DNA of 64,000 nucleotides from Calliopsis andreniformis (taxonomy: Eukaryota; Arthropoda; Insecta; Hymenoptera; Andrenidae), in contig NW_027480423.1 in the NCBI RefSeq assembly GCF_051401765.1, positions 4,588,001 to 4,652,000 on the forward strand, written 5' to 3'. The notes under the pieces are model-generated. The model was not told the origin of the DNA and searched no databases. It was given only the letters and a program-made list of their open reading frames with translations. Position numbers and translations under genes: made by a program. Positions within the stretch are counted from its first letter, which is position 1; each line of letters opens with the position of its first letter. Positions 13,151 through 26,100 of the stretch are shown piece by piece.

Positions 13151-13759
13151 GTTGCCCGGAACGTAGAAATGACCACCACATTCACACTGGTTGCAATTAT
13201 TCCTGTTATACGATGGAAAAACTCTTGTATATTTATTGCATTTTATGCTTCTGGCGTTGAGTTCTAAGGCCCTAACTATACGATCTGGTGGAGCAACGCC
13301 CTAGAGTGAAGCATAGGTTGCCCGGAACGTAGGACATACCATTACATTCACACTGGCTGCAATTATTCCTGTTATACGATGGAAAAACTCTTGTATATTT
13401 ATTGTATTTTATGCTTCGGGCGTTGACTTCTATAGCACTACCTATTCGATCTGGTGGAGCAAGACGCTACAGTGAAGCCTAGGCTGACCGGAACGTAGAA
13501 ATGAACATAACTTTCACACTGTTTGCAATTTTTCATTTTATGCGATGGCAAAGCTGTTGTATTTATATTGTATTTTATGCTTCTGGCTTTGACTTCTAAG
13601 GCCGTAGCTATTAGATGTGCTGGAGCAACGCCGTAGAGTGACGCCCAGGATGCCCGGAACGTAGAAATGTCCATTACTTTCACACTGGTTGCTATTATTC
13701 GTTTTATACGATGGAAAAACACTTGTATATTTATTGTATTTTATGCTTCTGGCGTTGTC
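13151..13759 (+). repeat. Transition monomers between Domain I and Domain II
   Basis: About four 166-bp monomers without a close kilobase-scale partner that I could find in the window. They keep monomer phase across the junction. They carry mixed variants such as GACCACCACATTCACAC (also common in block B and C) and CCGTAGAGTGACGCCCAGG. They contain no unrelated sequence. I read them as the boundary between two HOR families. Confidence 0.65.
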
Positions 13760-15097
13760 TTCTAAGGCCCTAACTATTCGAACTTGTGGAGCAACGCCCT
13801 AGAGTGAAGCCTAGGTTGCCCGGAAAGTAGAAATGAGGTTAATCTTCATACTGGTTGCAATTATTCGTTTTATACGATGGAAAAACTGTTGTATTTATAT
13901 AGTTTTTTATGCCTCTGGCGTTGACTTCTAAGACACTAACTATTCGATGTGGTGGAGCAAGGCCCTAGAGTGAAGCCGAGGTTGCCCGGAACGTAGAAAT
14001 GACCATCACTTTCAAACTGGTTGCAATTATTCCGGTTATATGATGGAAAAACTGTTGTATTTTTATTGCATTTTATGCTTCCGGCGTTGACTTCTAAGGC
14101 CCTAACTATTCAATCTGTTGGAGCAACGCCCTAGGGTGAAGCCTAGGTTGCCCGGAAAGTAGAAATGACGTTGACTTCCATACTGGTTGCAATTATTCGT
14201 TTTATACGATGGAAAAACTGTTGTATTTATATTGTATATTATGCTTCTGGCGCTGACTTCTAAGGCACTCACTATTCGATCTGGTGGAGCAACGCCCTAG
14301 AGTGAAGCCTAGGTTGCCCGGAACGTAGAAATGACCATCGCTTTCAAACTGGTTGCAATTATTCCTGTTATATGATGGATAACTGTTGTATTTTTATTGC
14401 ATTTTATGCTTCGGGCACTGACTTCTAAGGTCCTAACTATTCAATCTGTTGGAGCAACGCCATAGGGTGAAGCCTAGGTTGCGCGGGAAGTAGAAATGAC
14501 AATAACTTTCACACTGGTTGCAATTATTCGTTTTATACGATGGAAATGCTGTTGCATCTGTATTGTATGTTATGATTCTGTCGTTGACGTCTAAGGCCGT
14601 TGCTATTAGATGTGGTGGAGCAACGCACTAGAGTGACGCCTAGGTTGCCCGGAACTTGGAATGACCATTACTTTCGCAATATTTGCAATTATTCATTTTA
14701 TACGATGGAAAAACTGTTGTACTTATATTGTATTTTATGCTTCTGGCGTTGACTTCTTATGCCCTAACTATTCCACCTGGTGGAACAACGCCCTAGGGTG
14801 AAGCCTAGGTTGCCCGCAGCGTAGAAATGGATATAACTTTCACACCGGTAGCAATTATTCGTTTTATACGATAGAAAAACAGTTCTATTTATTTTGTATT
14901 TTATGCTTCGGCCGTTGACATCTAAGGCCCAAACTATTCAATCTGTTGGAGCAACGCCCTAGGGTGAAGCCTAGGTTGCCCGGAAAGTGGAAATGAACAT
15001 AACTTTCATACTGCTCGCAATTATTCGTTTTATACGATGAAAAAACTGTTGTATTTATATTGTATTTTATACTTCGGGCGTTGACTTGTAAGGCCCT
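13760..15097 (+). repeat. Block A, proximal part
   Basis: Monomers 13,760-14,080 match 37,657-37,977 at an offset of 23,897 (marker GAACTTGTGG at 13,780 and 37,677). From about 14,040 the match continues at an offset of 25,391 (for example ATGACCATCGCTTTC at 14,331 and 39,722). The offset change is 1,494, nine monomers, all of it extra sequence in A'. Diagnostic variants include a monomer with two bases missing (GATGGATAACTG) and GATTCTGTCGTTGACG. Confidence 0.82.
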
Positions 15098-16259
15098 AAC
15101 TATTCAATCTGTTGAATCAACGCGCTAGAGTGAAGCCTAGGTTGCTCGGAATGTAGAAATGACCATAACATTCACACTGGTTGAAATTATTCGTTTTATA
15201 TGATGGAAAAGCTGTTGTATTTATATTGTATCTTATGCTTCTGGCGTTGACTTCTTAGGCCCTAACAATTCGATCTGGTGGAAGAACGCCCCAGAGTGAA
15301 GCCTAGGTTGCCTGGAACGTACAAATGACCATCACTTTCACACGGGTTGCAATTATTCCTGTTATAGGATGGAAAGACTGTTGTATTTTTATTGTATTTT
15401 GTGCTTCACGCGTTGACTTCCGAGGCCGTAGCTATTCGATGTGGTGGAAGAACGCCATAGAGTGAAGCCTAGGTTGCCCGGAACGTAGAAATGACCATAA
15501 CTTTCAAACTGGTTGCAATTATTCGTTTTATATGATGGAAGAACTGTTGCATTTATATTGTATTTTATGCTGCTCGCGTTCACTTCTTAGGCCCTAACTA
15601 TCCGATCTGGTGGAACAACGCCCTGGGGTGAAGCCTAGGTTGCCCGGAACGTAGAAATGACCATAACTTTCACGCTGGTTGTTATTATTCGTTTTATACG
15701 ATGGAAAAACTGTTATATTTATATTGTATTTTATGCCTCTGGCGTTGCCATCTTAGGCCCTAACTGTTCGATCTGGTGGAACAACGCCCTAGAGTGAAGC
15801 CTAGGTTACCCGGAACGTAGACATGACCAGTACTTTCACACTGTTTGCAATTATTCATTTTATACGGTGGAAAGGCTGTTGTATTGATATTGTATTTTAT
15901 GCTTCTGGCGTTGACGTCTAAGGCCGTAGCTATTAGCTGTGTTGGAGCAACGCCCTACAGTGACGCCTAGGTTGCCCGGACCGTAGAAATTACCATAAGC
16001 TTCACACTGATAGCAATTATTCGTTTTATACGATGGAACAACTGTTGTATTTATGTTGTACTTCATGCTTCGGGCGTTGACTTCTAAGGCCCTAACTATT
16101 CAACCTGTTGGAACAACGCCCTAGGGTGAAGCCTAGGTTGCCCGGAAAGTAGAAATGACCATAACTTTCATACTGCTCGCAATTATTCGTTTTATACGAT
16201 GAAAGAACTGTTGTATTTATATTGTATTTTATACTTCGGGCGTTGACTTCTAAGGCCCT
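15098..16259 (+). repeat. 7-monomer HOR (1,162 bp), block A copy 1
   Basis: This begins at the monomer with TGTTGAATCAACGCGCTAG and repeats 1,162 bases later. The same unit is present at 42,313, 43,475 and 44,637, and partly at 40,489. The order of diagnostic monomers (CTTCACGCG, GTGGAAGAACGCCATAG, GCGTTGCCATC, TATTAGCTGTG) is conserved in each copy. Confidence 0.88.
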
Positions 16260-16890
16260 AACTATTCAATCTGTTGGATCAACGCGCTAGAGTGAAGCCA
16301 AGGTTGCTCGGAATGTAGAAATGACCATAACATTCACACTGGTTGAAATTATTCGTTTTATATGATGGAAAAGCTGTTGTATTTATATTGTATCTTATGC
16401 TTCTGGCGTAGACTTCTTAGGCCCTAACAATAAGATCTGGTGGATGAACGCCCCAGAGTGAAGCCTAGGTTGCCTGGAACGTACAAATGACCATCACTTT
16501 CACACGGGTTGCAATTATTACTGTTATAGGATGGAAAGACTGTTGTATTTTTATTGTATTTTATGCTTCACGCGTTGACTTCCGAGGCCGTAGCTATTCG
16601 ATGTGGTGGAAGAACGCCATAGAGTGAAGCCTAGGTTGCCCGGAACGTAGAAATGACCATAACTTTCAAACTGGTTGCAATTATTCGTTTTATATGATGG
16701 AAGAACTGTTGTATTTATATTGTATTTTATGCTGCTGGCGTTCACTTCTTAGGCCCTAACTATCCGATCTGGTGGTAGAACGCCCTGGGGTGAAGCCTAG
16801 GTTGCCCGGAACGTAGAAATGATCATAACTTTCACGCTGGTTGCTATTATTCGTTTTATACGATGGAAAAACTGTTATATTTATATTGTA
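16260..16890 (+). repeat. 7-monomer HOR, block A copy 2, truncated
   Basis: About four monomers follow the same order as 15,098-15,730. The copy then leaves the HOR at about 16,890, within the AT-rich segment, and joins a monomer with CTTCGGCCGTTGAC. The intact counterparts in A' continue through all seven monomers. Confidence 0.82.
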
Positions 16891-17579
16891 TTTTATGCTT
16901 CGGCCGTTGACTTCTAAGCCCCTAACTATTCGATCTGGTGGAGGAACGCCCTAGAGTGAAGCCTAGGTTGCCCGGAACGTAGAAATAACCATAACTTTCA
17001 CACAGGCTGCTATTATTCGTTCTATACCATGGAAAAGTCTGTTATATTTATATTGTATCTGATGCTTCTGGCGTTGACTTCTTAGGCCCTAACAATTCGA
17101 TCTGGTGGAACAACGCTCCAGAGTGAAGCCTAGGTTGCCTGGGACGTACAAATGACCATCACTTTCACACGGGTTGCAATAATTCCTGTTATAGGATGGA
17201 AAGACTGTTGTATTTTTATTGTATTTTGTGCTTCAGGCGTTGACTTCTGAGGCCGTAGCTATTGGATGTGGTGGAAGAACGCCATAGAGTGAAGCCTAGG
17301 TTGCCCGGAACGTTGAAATGACCATAACTTTCATACTGGTTGCAATTATTCGTTTTATATGATGGAAGAACTGTTGTATTTATATTGTATTTTGTTCTGC
17401 TGGCGTTCACTTCTTAGGCCCTAACTATTTGATCTGGTGGAACAACGCCCTGGGGTGAGGCCTAGGTGGCAAGAAACGTAGAAGTGACCATAACTTTCAC
17501 ACTGGTTGCAATTATTCGTTTTATACGATGGAAAAACTGTTGTACTTATATTGTATTTTATGCTTCTGGCGTTCACTTC
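16891..17579 (+). repeat. Mixed monomers between blocks A and B
   Basis: About four monomers. The segment around 17,216-17,410 repeats the 7-mer component at 16,551-16,745 with an offset of 665 (four monomers) and several substitutions, so it is an older, diverged local duplicate. One monomer carries a changed dyad region (GGCCTAGGTGGCAAG). No non-satellite sequence is present. Confidence 0.7.
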
Positions 17580-20215
17580 TTAGGCCCTAACTATTCGATC
17601 TGGTGGAACAACGCCCTAGAGTGAAGCCTAGGTTGCTCGAAATGTAGAAATGGCCATAACTTTCACACTGGTTGCAATTATTCATTCTATACGATGGAAA
17701 AACTGTTGTATTTATGTTGTATTTTATCCTTCTGGCGTTGACTTCTTAGGCCCTAACATTTCGATCTGGTGGAGCAACGCCCTTGGGTGAAGCCTAGGTT
17801 GCCCGGAACGTAGAAATGACCATAACTTTTACACTGGTAGCAATTATTCGTTTTATACGATGCAAGAGCTGATGTATTTATATTGTATTTTATGCCTCTG
17901 GAGTTGACTTCTAAGACCGTAGCTATTAGATGTGGTAGACCAACGCCCTAGAGTGACGCCTGGGGTAATCGGAACGTAGAAATGAACATTACTTTCACAC
18001 TGGTTGCAATTATTTGTTTTATACGATGGAAAAGCTGTTGTATTTATATCGTATTTTATACTTCTGGCGTTGACTTCTTAGGCCGTAACTATTCGATCCG
18101 GTGGAACAACGCCGTAGAGTGAAGCCTAGGTTGCCCGGATCGTAGAAATGACCATTACTTTCACACTGTTTGCAATTATTCCTTTTATACGATGGAAAAG
18201 CTGTTGTATTTATATCGTATTTTATGCTCCTGGCGTTGACTTCTAAGGACCTAACTATTCGATCTGGTGGAGGAACGCCCTAGAGTGAAGCCTAGGTTGC
18301 CGGAAACGTAAAAATGACCATTACTTTCACAATGTTTGCAATTATTCATTTTATACGATGGAAAAACTGTTGTCCTTATATTGTATTTTATCCATCTGGC
18401 GTTGACTTCTAAGGCCGTAGCTATTAGATGTGGTGGAGCATCGCCCTAGAGTGACGCCTAGGGTGCTCGGAACGTAGAAATGACCATTACTTTCAGACTG
18501 TTTGCAATTATTCATTTTATACGATGGAAAAGCTGTTCTATTTATTTTGTATTTTATGCTTCGGGCGTTGACTTCTAAGCCCCTAACTATTCGATCTGGT
18601 GGTGCAACGCACTAGAGTGAAGCCTAGGTTGCCTGGAACGGAGAAATAACCATAACTTTCACACTGGTTGCTATTATTCGTTTTATACGATCGAAAACCT
18701 GTTATACTTATATTGTATTTTATGCTACTGGCGTTGACTTCTTAAGCCCTAACTATTCTAACTGGTGGAACAACGCCCTAGAGTGAAGCCTAGGTTGCCT
18801 TGAACGTAGAAATGACCACCACATTCACACTGGTTGCAATTATTCCTGTTATACGATGGAAAAACTCTTGTATATGTATTGCATTTTATGCTTCCCGCGT
18901 TGACTTCTAAAGCCCTAACTATACGATCTGGTGGAGCAACGCCCTAGAGTGAAGCCTAGGTTGCCCGGAACGTAGAAATGATCATCACTTTCACACTGGT
19001 TGCAATTATTCCTGTTATACGATGGAAAAACTCTTGTATATTTATTGTATTTTATGCTCCGGGCGTTGACTTCTATGGCCCTACCAATTCGATCTGTTGG
19101 AGCAACACCCTACAGTTAAGCCTTGGTTGCCCGGAACGTAGAAATAAACATAACTTTCACACTGGCAGCAATTATTCGCTTTATACAATGGAAAAACTGT
19201 TCTATTTATTTTGTATTTTATGCTTCGGCCGTGGACTTCTAAGGCCCTAACTACTCGATCTGGTGGAGCAACGCCGTAGAGTGAAGCATGGGTTGCCCGG
19301 AACGTAGAAATGACCTTTACTTTCATACTGGTTGCAATTATTCCTGTTATACGATGGAAAAGCTGTTGTATTTATATTGTATTTTATGCTTCTGTCGTTG
19401 ACTTCTAAGGCCGTAGCAATTAGTTGTGGTGGAGTAACGCCCTAGAGTGAAGCCTAGGTTGCCCGGAACGTAGAAATGACCACCACATTCACACTGGTTG
19501 CAATTATTCCTGTTATACGATGGAAAAACTCTTGTATATTTATTGTATTTTATGCCTCTGGCGTTGACTTCTAAGGCCCTAACTATACGATCTGGTGGAG
19601 CAACGCCCTGGAGTGAAGCCTAGGTTGCCCAGAGCGTAGGACATACCTTTACCTTCACACTGGTTGCAATTATTCCTGTTATGCGATGGAAAAACTGTTA
19701 TATTTATATCGTATTTTATGCTTCATGCGTAGACTGCTGAGGATCTAGCTACTCGAGCTGGTGGAGCAACGCACTAGAGTGAAACCTAGGTTGCCCGGAA
19801 CGTAGAAATAACCATTACTTTCACACTGGTTGCAATTATTCCTGTTATACAATGGAAAAACTGTTGTACTTTTATTGTATTTTATGCTTCTGGCGTTTAA
19901 TTCTAAGTCCCTAGCTATTCGATATGGTGGAGCAATGCCCTAGAGTGAAGCCTAGGTTGCCCGGATCGTAGAAATGACCATTACTTTCACACTGGTTGCA
20001 ATAATTCATTTTATACGATGGAAAAGCAGTTGTATTTATATTGTACTTTATGCTTCCGGCGTTGACTTCTAAGGCCGTAGCTATTAGATGTGGTGGAGCA
20101 TCGTCCTAGAGTGACGGCTAGGTTGCCGGGAACGTAGAAATGACCATTACTTTCAGAATGTTTGCAATCATTCATTTTATACGATGGAAAAACTGTTGTA
20201 CTTATATTGTATTTT
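17580..20215 (+). repeat. Block B, diverged copy of part of block C
   Basis: About 16 monomers stay collinear with 29,363-31,998 at a constant offset of 11,783, with no net gain or loss of bases at the markers checked (GCTCGAAATG at 17,635, GATCATCAC near 18,980, CCCAGAGCGTAGG near 19,628). Substitutions are visibly more frequent than between C and C'. I take this as an older copy of the same HOR lineage. It helps decide which C variant is ancestral. Confidence 0.82.
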
Positions 20216-22774
20216 ATCCATCTGGCGTTGAATTCTAAGTCCCTAGCTATTAGATCTGGTGGAGCTACGCCCTAGAGTGAAACCTCGGTTACCCGGAACG
20301 TAGAAATGACCAGTAGTTTCACGCTGTTTGCAGTTATTCCTGTCATTCGATGGAAAAACTGTTGCAACTTTATTGTATTTTATGCTTCTGGCTTTGACTT
20401 CTAAGGTCGTAGCTATTCCACCTGGTGGAGCAATGCCTCAGAGTTAAGTCTAGGATGCCCGGAACGGAGAAATGACCATAACTTTCACACTGGTTGCAAT
20501 AATTCGTTTTATACGATGGAAAGCTGTTGTATTTTTATCGTGTTTTATGTTTCTGGCGTTGACTTCTTAGGCCCTAACTTTTCCATCTGGTGGAGCAACG
20601 CCCTAGGGTGAAGCCTAGGTTGCCCGGAACGTAGAAGTGACAATAACTTTCACACTGGTTGCAACTATCCATGCTATACAATGGAATAACTGTTGCATCT
20701 TTATTGTATTTTATGCTTCTGGCGTTGACTTCTTAGGCCCTAGCTATTCCATCTGGTGGAACGACGCCCTAGAGTGAAGCCTAGGTTGCCGAGAACGTTG
20801 AAATGACCATCACTTTCACACTGGTTGCAATTATTGCTGTTATACGATGGAAAAACTCTTGCATATTTATTGTATTTTATGCTTCGGGCGTTGACTTCTA
20901 TGGCCGTAGCTATTCGATCTGGTAGAGCAACGCCCTGGAGTGAAGCCTAGGTTGCCGGGAACGTAGAAATGACCAGAACTCTCACACTGGTTGCAATTAA
21001 TCCTGTTATACGATGGAAAAACTGTTGTATTTATATTGCATTTTATGCTTCTGGCGTTCACTTCCTAGGCCCTAACTATTCGATCTGGTGGAACAACGGC
21101 CTAGGGTGAAGCCTAGGTTGCCCGGAACGTAGAAATGACCATAACTTTTACACTGGTAGCAATTATTCGTTTTATACAATGGAAAAACTGTTCTATTTAT
21201 CTTGTATTTAGTGCTTCGGGCGTTGGCTTCTAAGGCCCTAACTGTTTGATCTGGTGGAGCAACGCCCTAGAGTGAAGCCTAGGTTGCCCGGAACGTAGAA
21301 ATGACCATAACTTTCACACTGGCTGCTATTGTTCGTTTTATACGATGGAAAAACTGTTATATTTATATTGTATTTTATGCTTCAGGCGTTGACTTCTTAG
21401 GCCCTAACTATTCGATCTGGAGGAACAACGCCCTACATTGAAGCCTAGGTAGCCTGGAACGTAGAAATGACCATCACTTTCACACGGGTTGCCATTATTC
21501 CTGTTATAGGATGGAAAGACTGTTGTATTTTTATGGTATCTTATAATTCAGGCGTCGACTTCTGAGGCTGTAGCTATTCGATGTGGTGGAAGAACGCCAT
21601 AGAGTGAAGCCTAGGTTGCCCGGAACGTAGAAATGACCATAAGTTTCATACTGGTTCCAATTATTCATTTTATACGATGGAAAAACTGTTGTATTTATAT
21701 TTCATTTTATGCTTCTGGCGTTCACTTCTTAGGCCCTAACTATTCGATCTGGTGGAACAACGCCCTAGAGTGAAGCATAGGTTGCCCGGAACGTAGAAAT
21801 GACCTTTACTTTCACACTGGTTGCAATTATTCCTGTTATACGATGGAAAAGCTGTTGTATTTATATTGTATTTTATGCTTCTGTCGTTGACTTCTAAGGC
21901 AGTAGCAATTAGTTGTGGTGGAGCAACGCCCTAGAGTGACGCCTAGGTTGCCGGGAACGTAGAAATGACCAGAACTTTCACACTGGTTGCTATTATTCGT
22001 TTTATACGATGGAAAAACTGTTACATTTATATTGTATTTTATGCTTCTGGCGTTGACTTCTTAGGCCCTAACTTCTCGATCTGGTGGTACAACGCCCTAG
22101 AGTGATGCCTAGGTTGGCCGGAACGTAGAAATGACGTTTACTTTCATACTGGTTGCAATTATTCGTTTTATACGATGGAAAGACTGTTGTATTTATATTG
22201 TATTTTATGCTTCTGGCGTTGACTTCTAAGGCCCTAACAGTTTGATCTGGTGGAGCAACGCAGTAGAGTGAAGCCTAGGTTGCCCGGAACAATGATATGC
22301 CATTACTTTCACACTGGTTGCAATTATTCCTGATATACGATGGAAAAACTGTTGCATCTTTATTGTATTTTATGCTTCTGTTGTTGACTTCTAAGGCCCT
22401 CACTATTCGATCTGGTGGAGCAACGCCCTACAGTGCAGCCTAGGTTGACCGGAACGTAGAAATGAACATAACTTTCACACTGTTTGAAATTTTTCATTTT
22501 ATGCTGGCAAAGCTGTTGTATTTATATTGTATTTTATGCTTCTGGCGTTAACTTCTTAGGCCCTGACTATTCGATCTGGTGGAGCAACGCCCTAGAGTGA
22601 AACCTAGTTTGCCCGGAACGTAGAACTGACCATTACTTTCACACTGGCTGCAATTACTACTGTTATACGATGGAAAATCTGTTGTATTTTTATTGTATTT
22701 TATGCTTCAGGCGTTTAATTCTAAGTCCCTAGCTATACGATCTGGTGTAGCATCACCCTACAGTGAAGCCTAGG
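20216..22774 (+). repeat. Mixed monomer region between B and C
   Basis: About 15 monomers that are a mosaic of types seen elsewhere. The part 20,390-20,640 resembles 23,040-23,270 (GTCGTAGCTATTCCA, GCCTCAGAGTTAAG). The part from 21,961 onwards is the start of a segment repeated at 62,286 (offset 40,325). A monomer with ATGCTGGCAAAG at about 22,500 is three bases short. No gene or insertion is seen. Confidence 0.72.
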
Positions 22775-24605
22775 TTGCCCGGAACGTATATATGACCATA
22801 ACCTACACACAGGTTGCAATTATTCGTTTTATACGATGGAAAGGCTGTTCCATTTATTTTGTAGTTTATGCTTCTGGCGCTGACTTCTACGGCCCTAGCT
22901 CTTCGATCTGGTGGAGCAACGCATCAGAGTTAAGTCTAGGATGCCCGAAACGTCGAAATGATCATTACTTTCATACTGGTTGCAATTTGTCATGCTATAC
23001 GATGGAAAAACTGTTGCATTTTTATTGTATTTTCTGCTTCTGGCTTTGACTTCTAAGGTCGTAGCTATTCCATCTGGTGGAGCAATGCCTCAGAGTTAAG
23101 TCTAGGATGCCCGGAACGGAGAAATGACCATAACTTTCACACTGGTTGCAATAATTCGTTTTATACGATGGAAAGCTGTTATATTTATATCGTGTTTTAT
23201 GTTTCTGGCGTTGACTTCTTAGGCCCTAACTTTTGCATCTGGTGGAACAACGCCCTAGGGTGAAGCCTAGGTTGCCCGGAACGTAGAAATGACCATAACT
23301 TTCACACTGGTTGCTATTATTCGTTTTATACGATGGAAAAACTGTTATATTTATATTGTATTTTATGCGTCTGGCGTTCACTTCTGAGGCCCTAAGTGTT
23401 CGATCTGGTGGAACAACGCCCTAGAGTCAAGCCTAGGTTGCCCGGAACGTAGAAATGACCATCACTTTCACACTGGTTGCAATTATTCCTGATATACGAT
23501 GGAAAAACTCTTTTACATTTATTGTATTTTATGCTTCGGGCGTAGACTTCTATTGCCCTACCTATTCGATCTGGTGGAGCAACACCCTACAGTGAAGCCT
23601 AGGTTGCCCGGAACGCAGACATGACGACAACCTTCACACAGGTTGCAATTATTCGTTTTCTACGACGGAAAAACTGTTGTATTTATTTTGTATTTTATGC
23701 TAGGGGCGTTGACTTCTAAGGCCCTAACTATTCAATCTGTTGGAGCAACGCGCTAGGGTGAAGCCTAGGTTGCACGGAAAGTAGAAAAGACCATAACTTT
23801 CATACTAGTTGCAATTATTCGTTTTATACGATGGAAAGACTGTTGTATTTATATTGTTTTTTATGCTTCTGGCGTTGACTTCTAAGGCCCTAACAGTTTG
23901 ATCTGGTGGAGCAACGCAGTAGAGTCAAGCCTAGGTTGCCCGGAACAATGATATGCCATTACTTTCACACTGGTTGCAATTATTCCTGATATACGATGGA
24001 AAAACTGTTGCATCTTTATTGTATTTTATGCTTCTGGCGTTGACTCCTAAGGCCCTCACTATTCGATCTGGTGGAGCAACGCCCTAGAGTGAAGCCTAGT
24101 TTGCCCGGAAAGTAGAAATGGCCATAAGTTTCACACTGGTCGCAATTATTCGTTTTATACGATGGAAATGCTGTTGTATTTATACCGTATTTTATGCTTC
24201 TGGCGTTGACTTGTTATGCCCTAACTATTCCATCTGGTGGAACAACGCCCTAGGGTGAAGCCAAGGTTGCCCGGAACGTAGAAATTACCATCACTTTCAA
24301 ACTGGTTGCAATTAATCCTTTTATACGATGGAAAAACTGTTGCATCTTTATTGAATTTTATGCTTCTGGCGTAGACTTCTAAGGCCCTAACTATTCTATC
24401 TGGTGTATCAACGCCCTAGAGTGAAGACTAGGTTGCTCGGAATGTAAAAATGACCATAACATTCACACTGGTTGAAATTATTCGTTTTATACGATGGAAA
24501 AACTGTTATATTTAAATTGTATTTTATGCTTCGGGCATTGACTTCTAAGGTCCTAACTATTCAATCTGTTGGAGCAACGCCCTAGGGTGAAGCCTAGGTT
24601 GCCCG

Positions 24606-26100
24606 GAACGTAGAAATAACCATTACTTTTACACTGGTTGCGAGTATTCCTGTTATACAATGGAAAAACTGTTGTATTTTTATTGTATTTTTTGCTTCTG
24701 GCGTTTAATCCTAAGTCCCTAGCAATTCGATATGGTGGAGCAATGCCATAGAGTGAAGCCTAGGTTGCCCGGATCGTAGAAATGACCATTACTTTCGCAA
24801 TGTTTGCAATTATTCATTTTATACGTTGGAAAAGCTGTTGTACTTATATTGTATTTTATGCTTCTGGCGTTGACCTCTTATGGCATAACTATTCCATCTG
24901 GTGGAACAACGCCCTAGGGTGAAGCCTAGGTTGCCCGGAACGTAGAAATGGAAATAACTTTCACACCGGTAGCAATTATTCGTTTTCTACGATGGAAAAA
25001 CAGTTCTATTTATTTTGTATTTTATGCTTCGGCCGTTGACTTCTAAGGCCCTAACTATTCGATCTTTTGGAGCAACGCCCTAGGGTGTAGCCTAGGTTGC
25101 CCGGAAAGTAGAAATGACCACAACTTTCATACTGGTTGCAATTACTCGTTTTATATGATGGAAGAACTGTTGTATTTATATTGTATTTTATGCTTCTGGC
25201 GTTCACTTCTTAGACCTCAACTATTCGATCTGGTGGAACAACGCCCTAGGGTGAAGCCTAGGTTGCCCGGAACGTAGAAATGACCATAACTTTTACACTG
25301 GTAGCAATTATTCGTTTTATACAATGAAAAAACTGTTCTATTTATTTTGTATTTTATGCTTCGGGCGTTGACTTCTAAGGCCCTAAGTGCTTGATCTGGT
25401 GGAGCAACGCCCTAGAGTGAAGCCTAGGTTGCCCGGAACGTAGAAATGACCATAACATTCACACTGCTTGCTATTATTCGTTCTATACCATGGAAAATCT
25501 GTTATATTTATATTGTATCTTATGCTTCTGGCGTTGACTTCTTAGGCCCTAACAATTCGATCTTGTGGAACAACGCCCCAGAGTGAAGCCTAGGTTCCCT
25601 GGAACGTAGAAATGACCACTACTATCACACTGGTTGCAAATTATTCCTGCTATACGATGGAAAAACTGTTGTATATTTATTGCATTTTATGCTTCGGGCA
25701 TTGACTTCTAAGGCCCTAACTATTCAATCTGTTGGAGCAACGCCCTTGGGTGAAGCCTAGGTTGCCCGGAACGTAGAAATGACCATAACTTTCAAACTGG
25801 TTGCAATTATTCGTTTTATACGATGGAAAAACTGTTGTACTTATATTGTATTTTATGCTTCTGGCGTTCACTTCTTAGGCGCTAACTATTCGATCTGGTG
25901 GAACAACGCCCTAGAGTGAAGCCTAGGTTGCTCGAAATGTAGAAATGGCCATAACTTTCACACTGGTTGCAATTATTCATTCTATACGATGGAAAAACTG
26001 TTGTATTTATGTTGTATTTTATCCTTCTGGCGTTGACTTCTTAGGCCCTAGCATTTCGATCTGGTGGAGCAACGCCCTAGGGTGAAGCCTAGGTTGCCCG
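24606..26100 (+). repeat. 9-monomer block, first tandem copy (block C only)
   Basis: The marker GAACGTAGAAATAACC followed by GTTGCGAGTATTCC starts this block. It recurs at 26,101, an offset of 1,495. The counterpart in C' (from about 48,007) is not followed by a second copy, so the tandem duplication is specific to block C. Confidence 0.88.

Noticed and set aside
22480..22530. Short monomers (for example ATGCTGGCAAAG near 22,500, GATGGATAACTG near 14,375) as insertion or deletion scars of mobile elements
   Set aside because: They are 2-4 base deletions within otherwise normal monomers, with no target-site duplication or foreign sequence.
22792..23049. An 85-codon plus-strand frame beginning MTITYTQVAII, repeated at 36,238, 46,193, 60,799 (shortened) and 63,117
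   Set aside because: Its recurrence follows the C-block duplication. A single base change shortens the 60,799 copy, with no sign of selection for a protein. It is satellite read-through.
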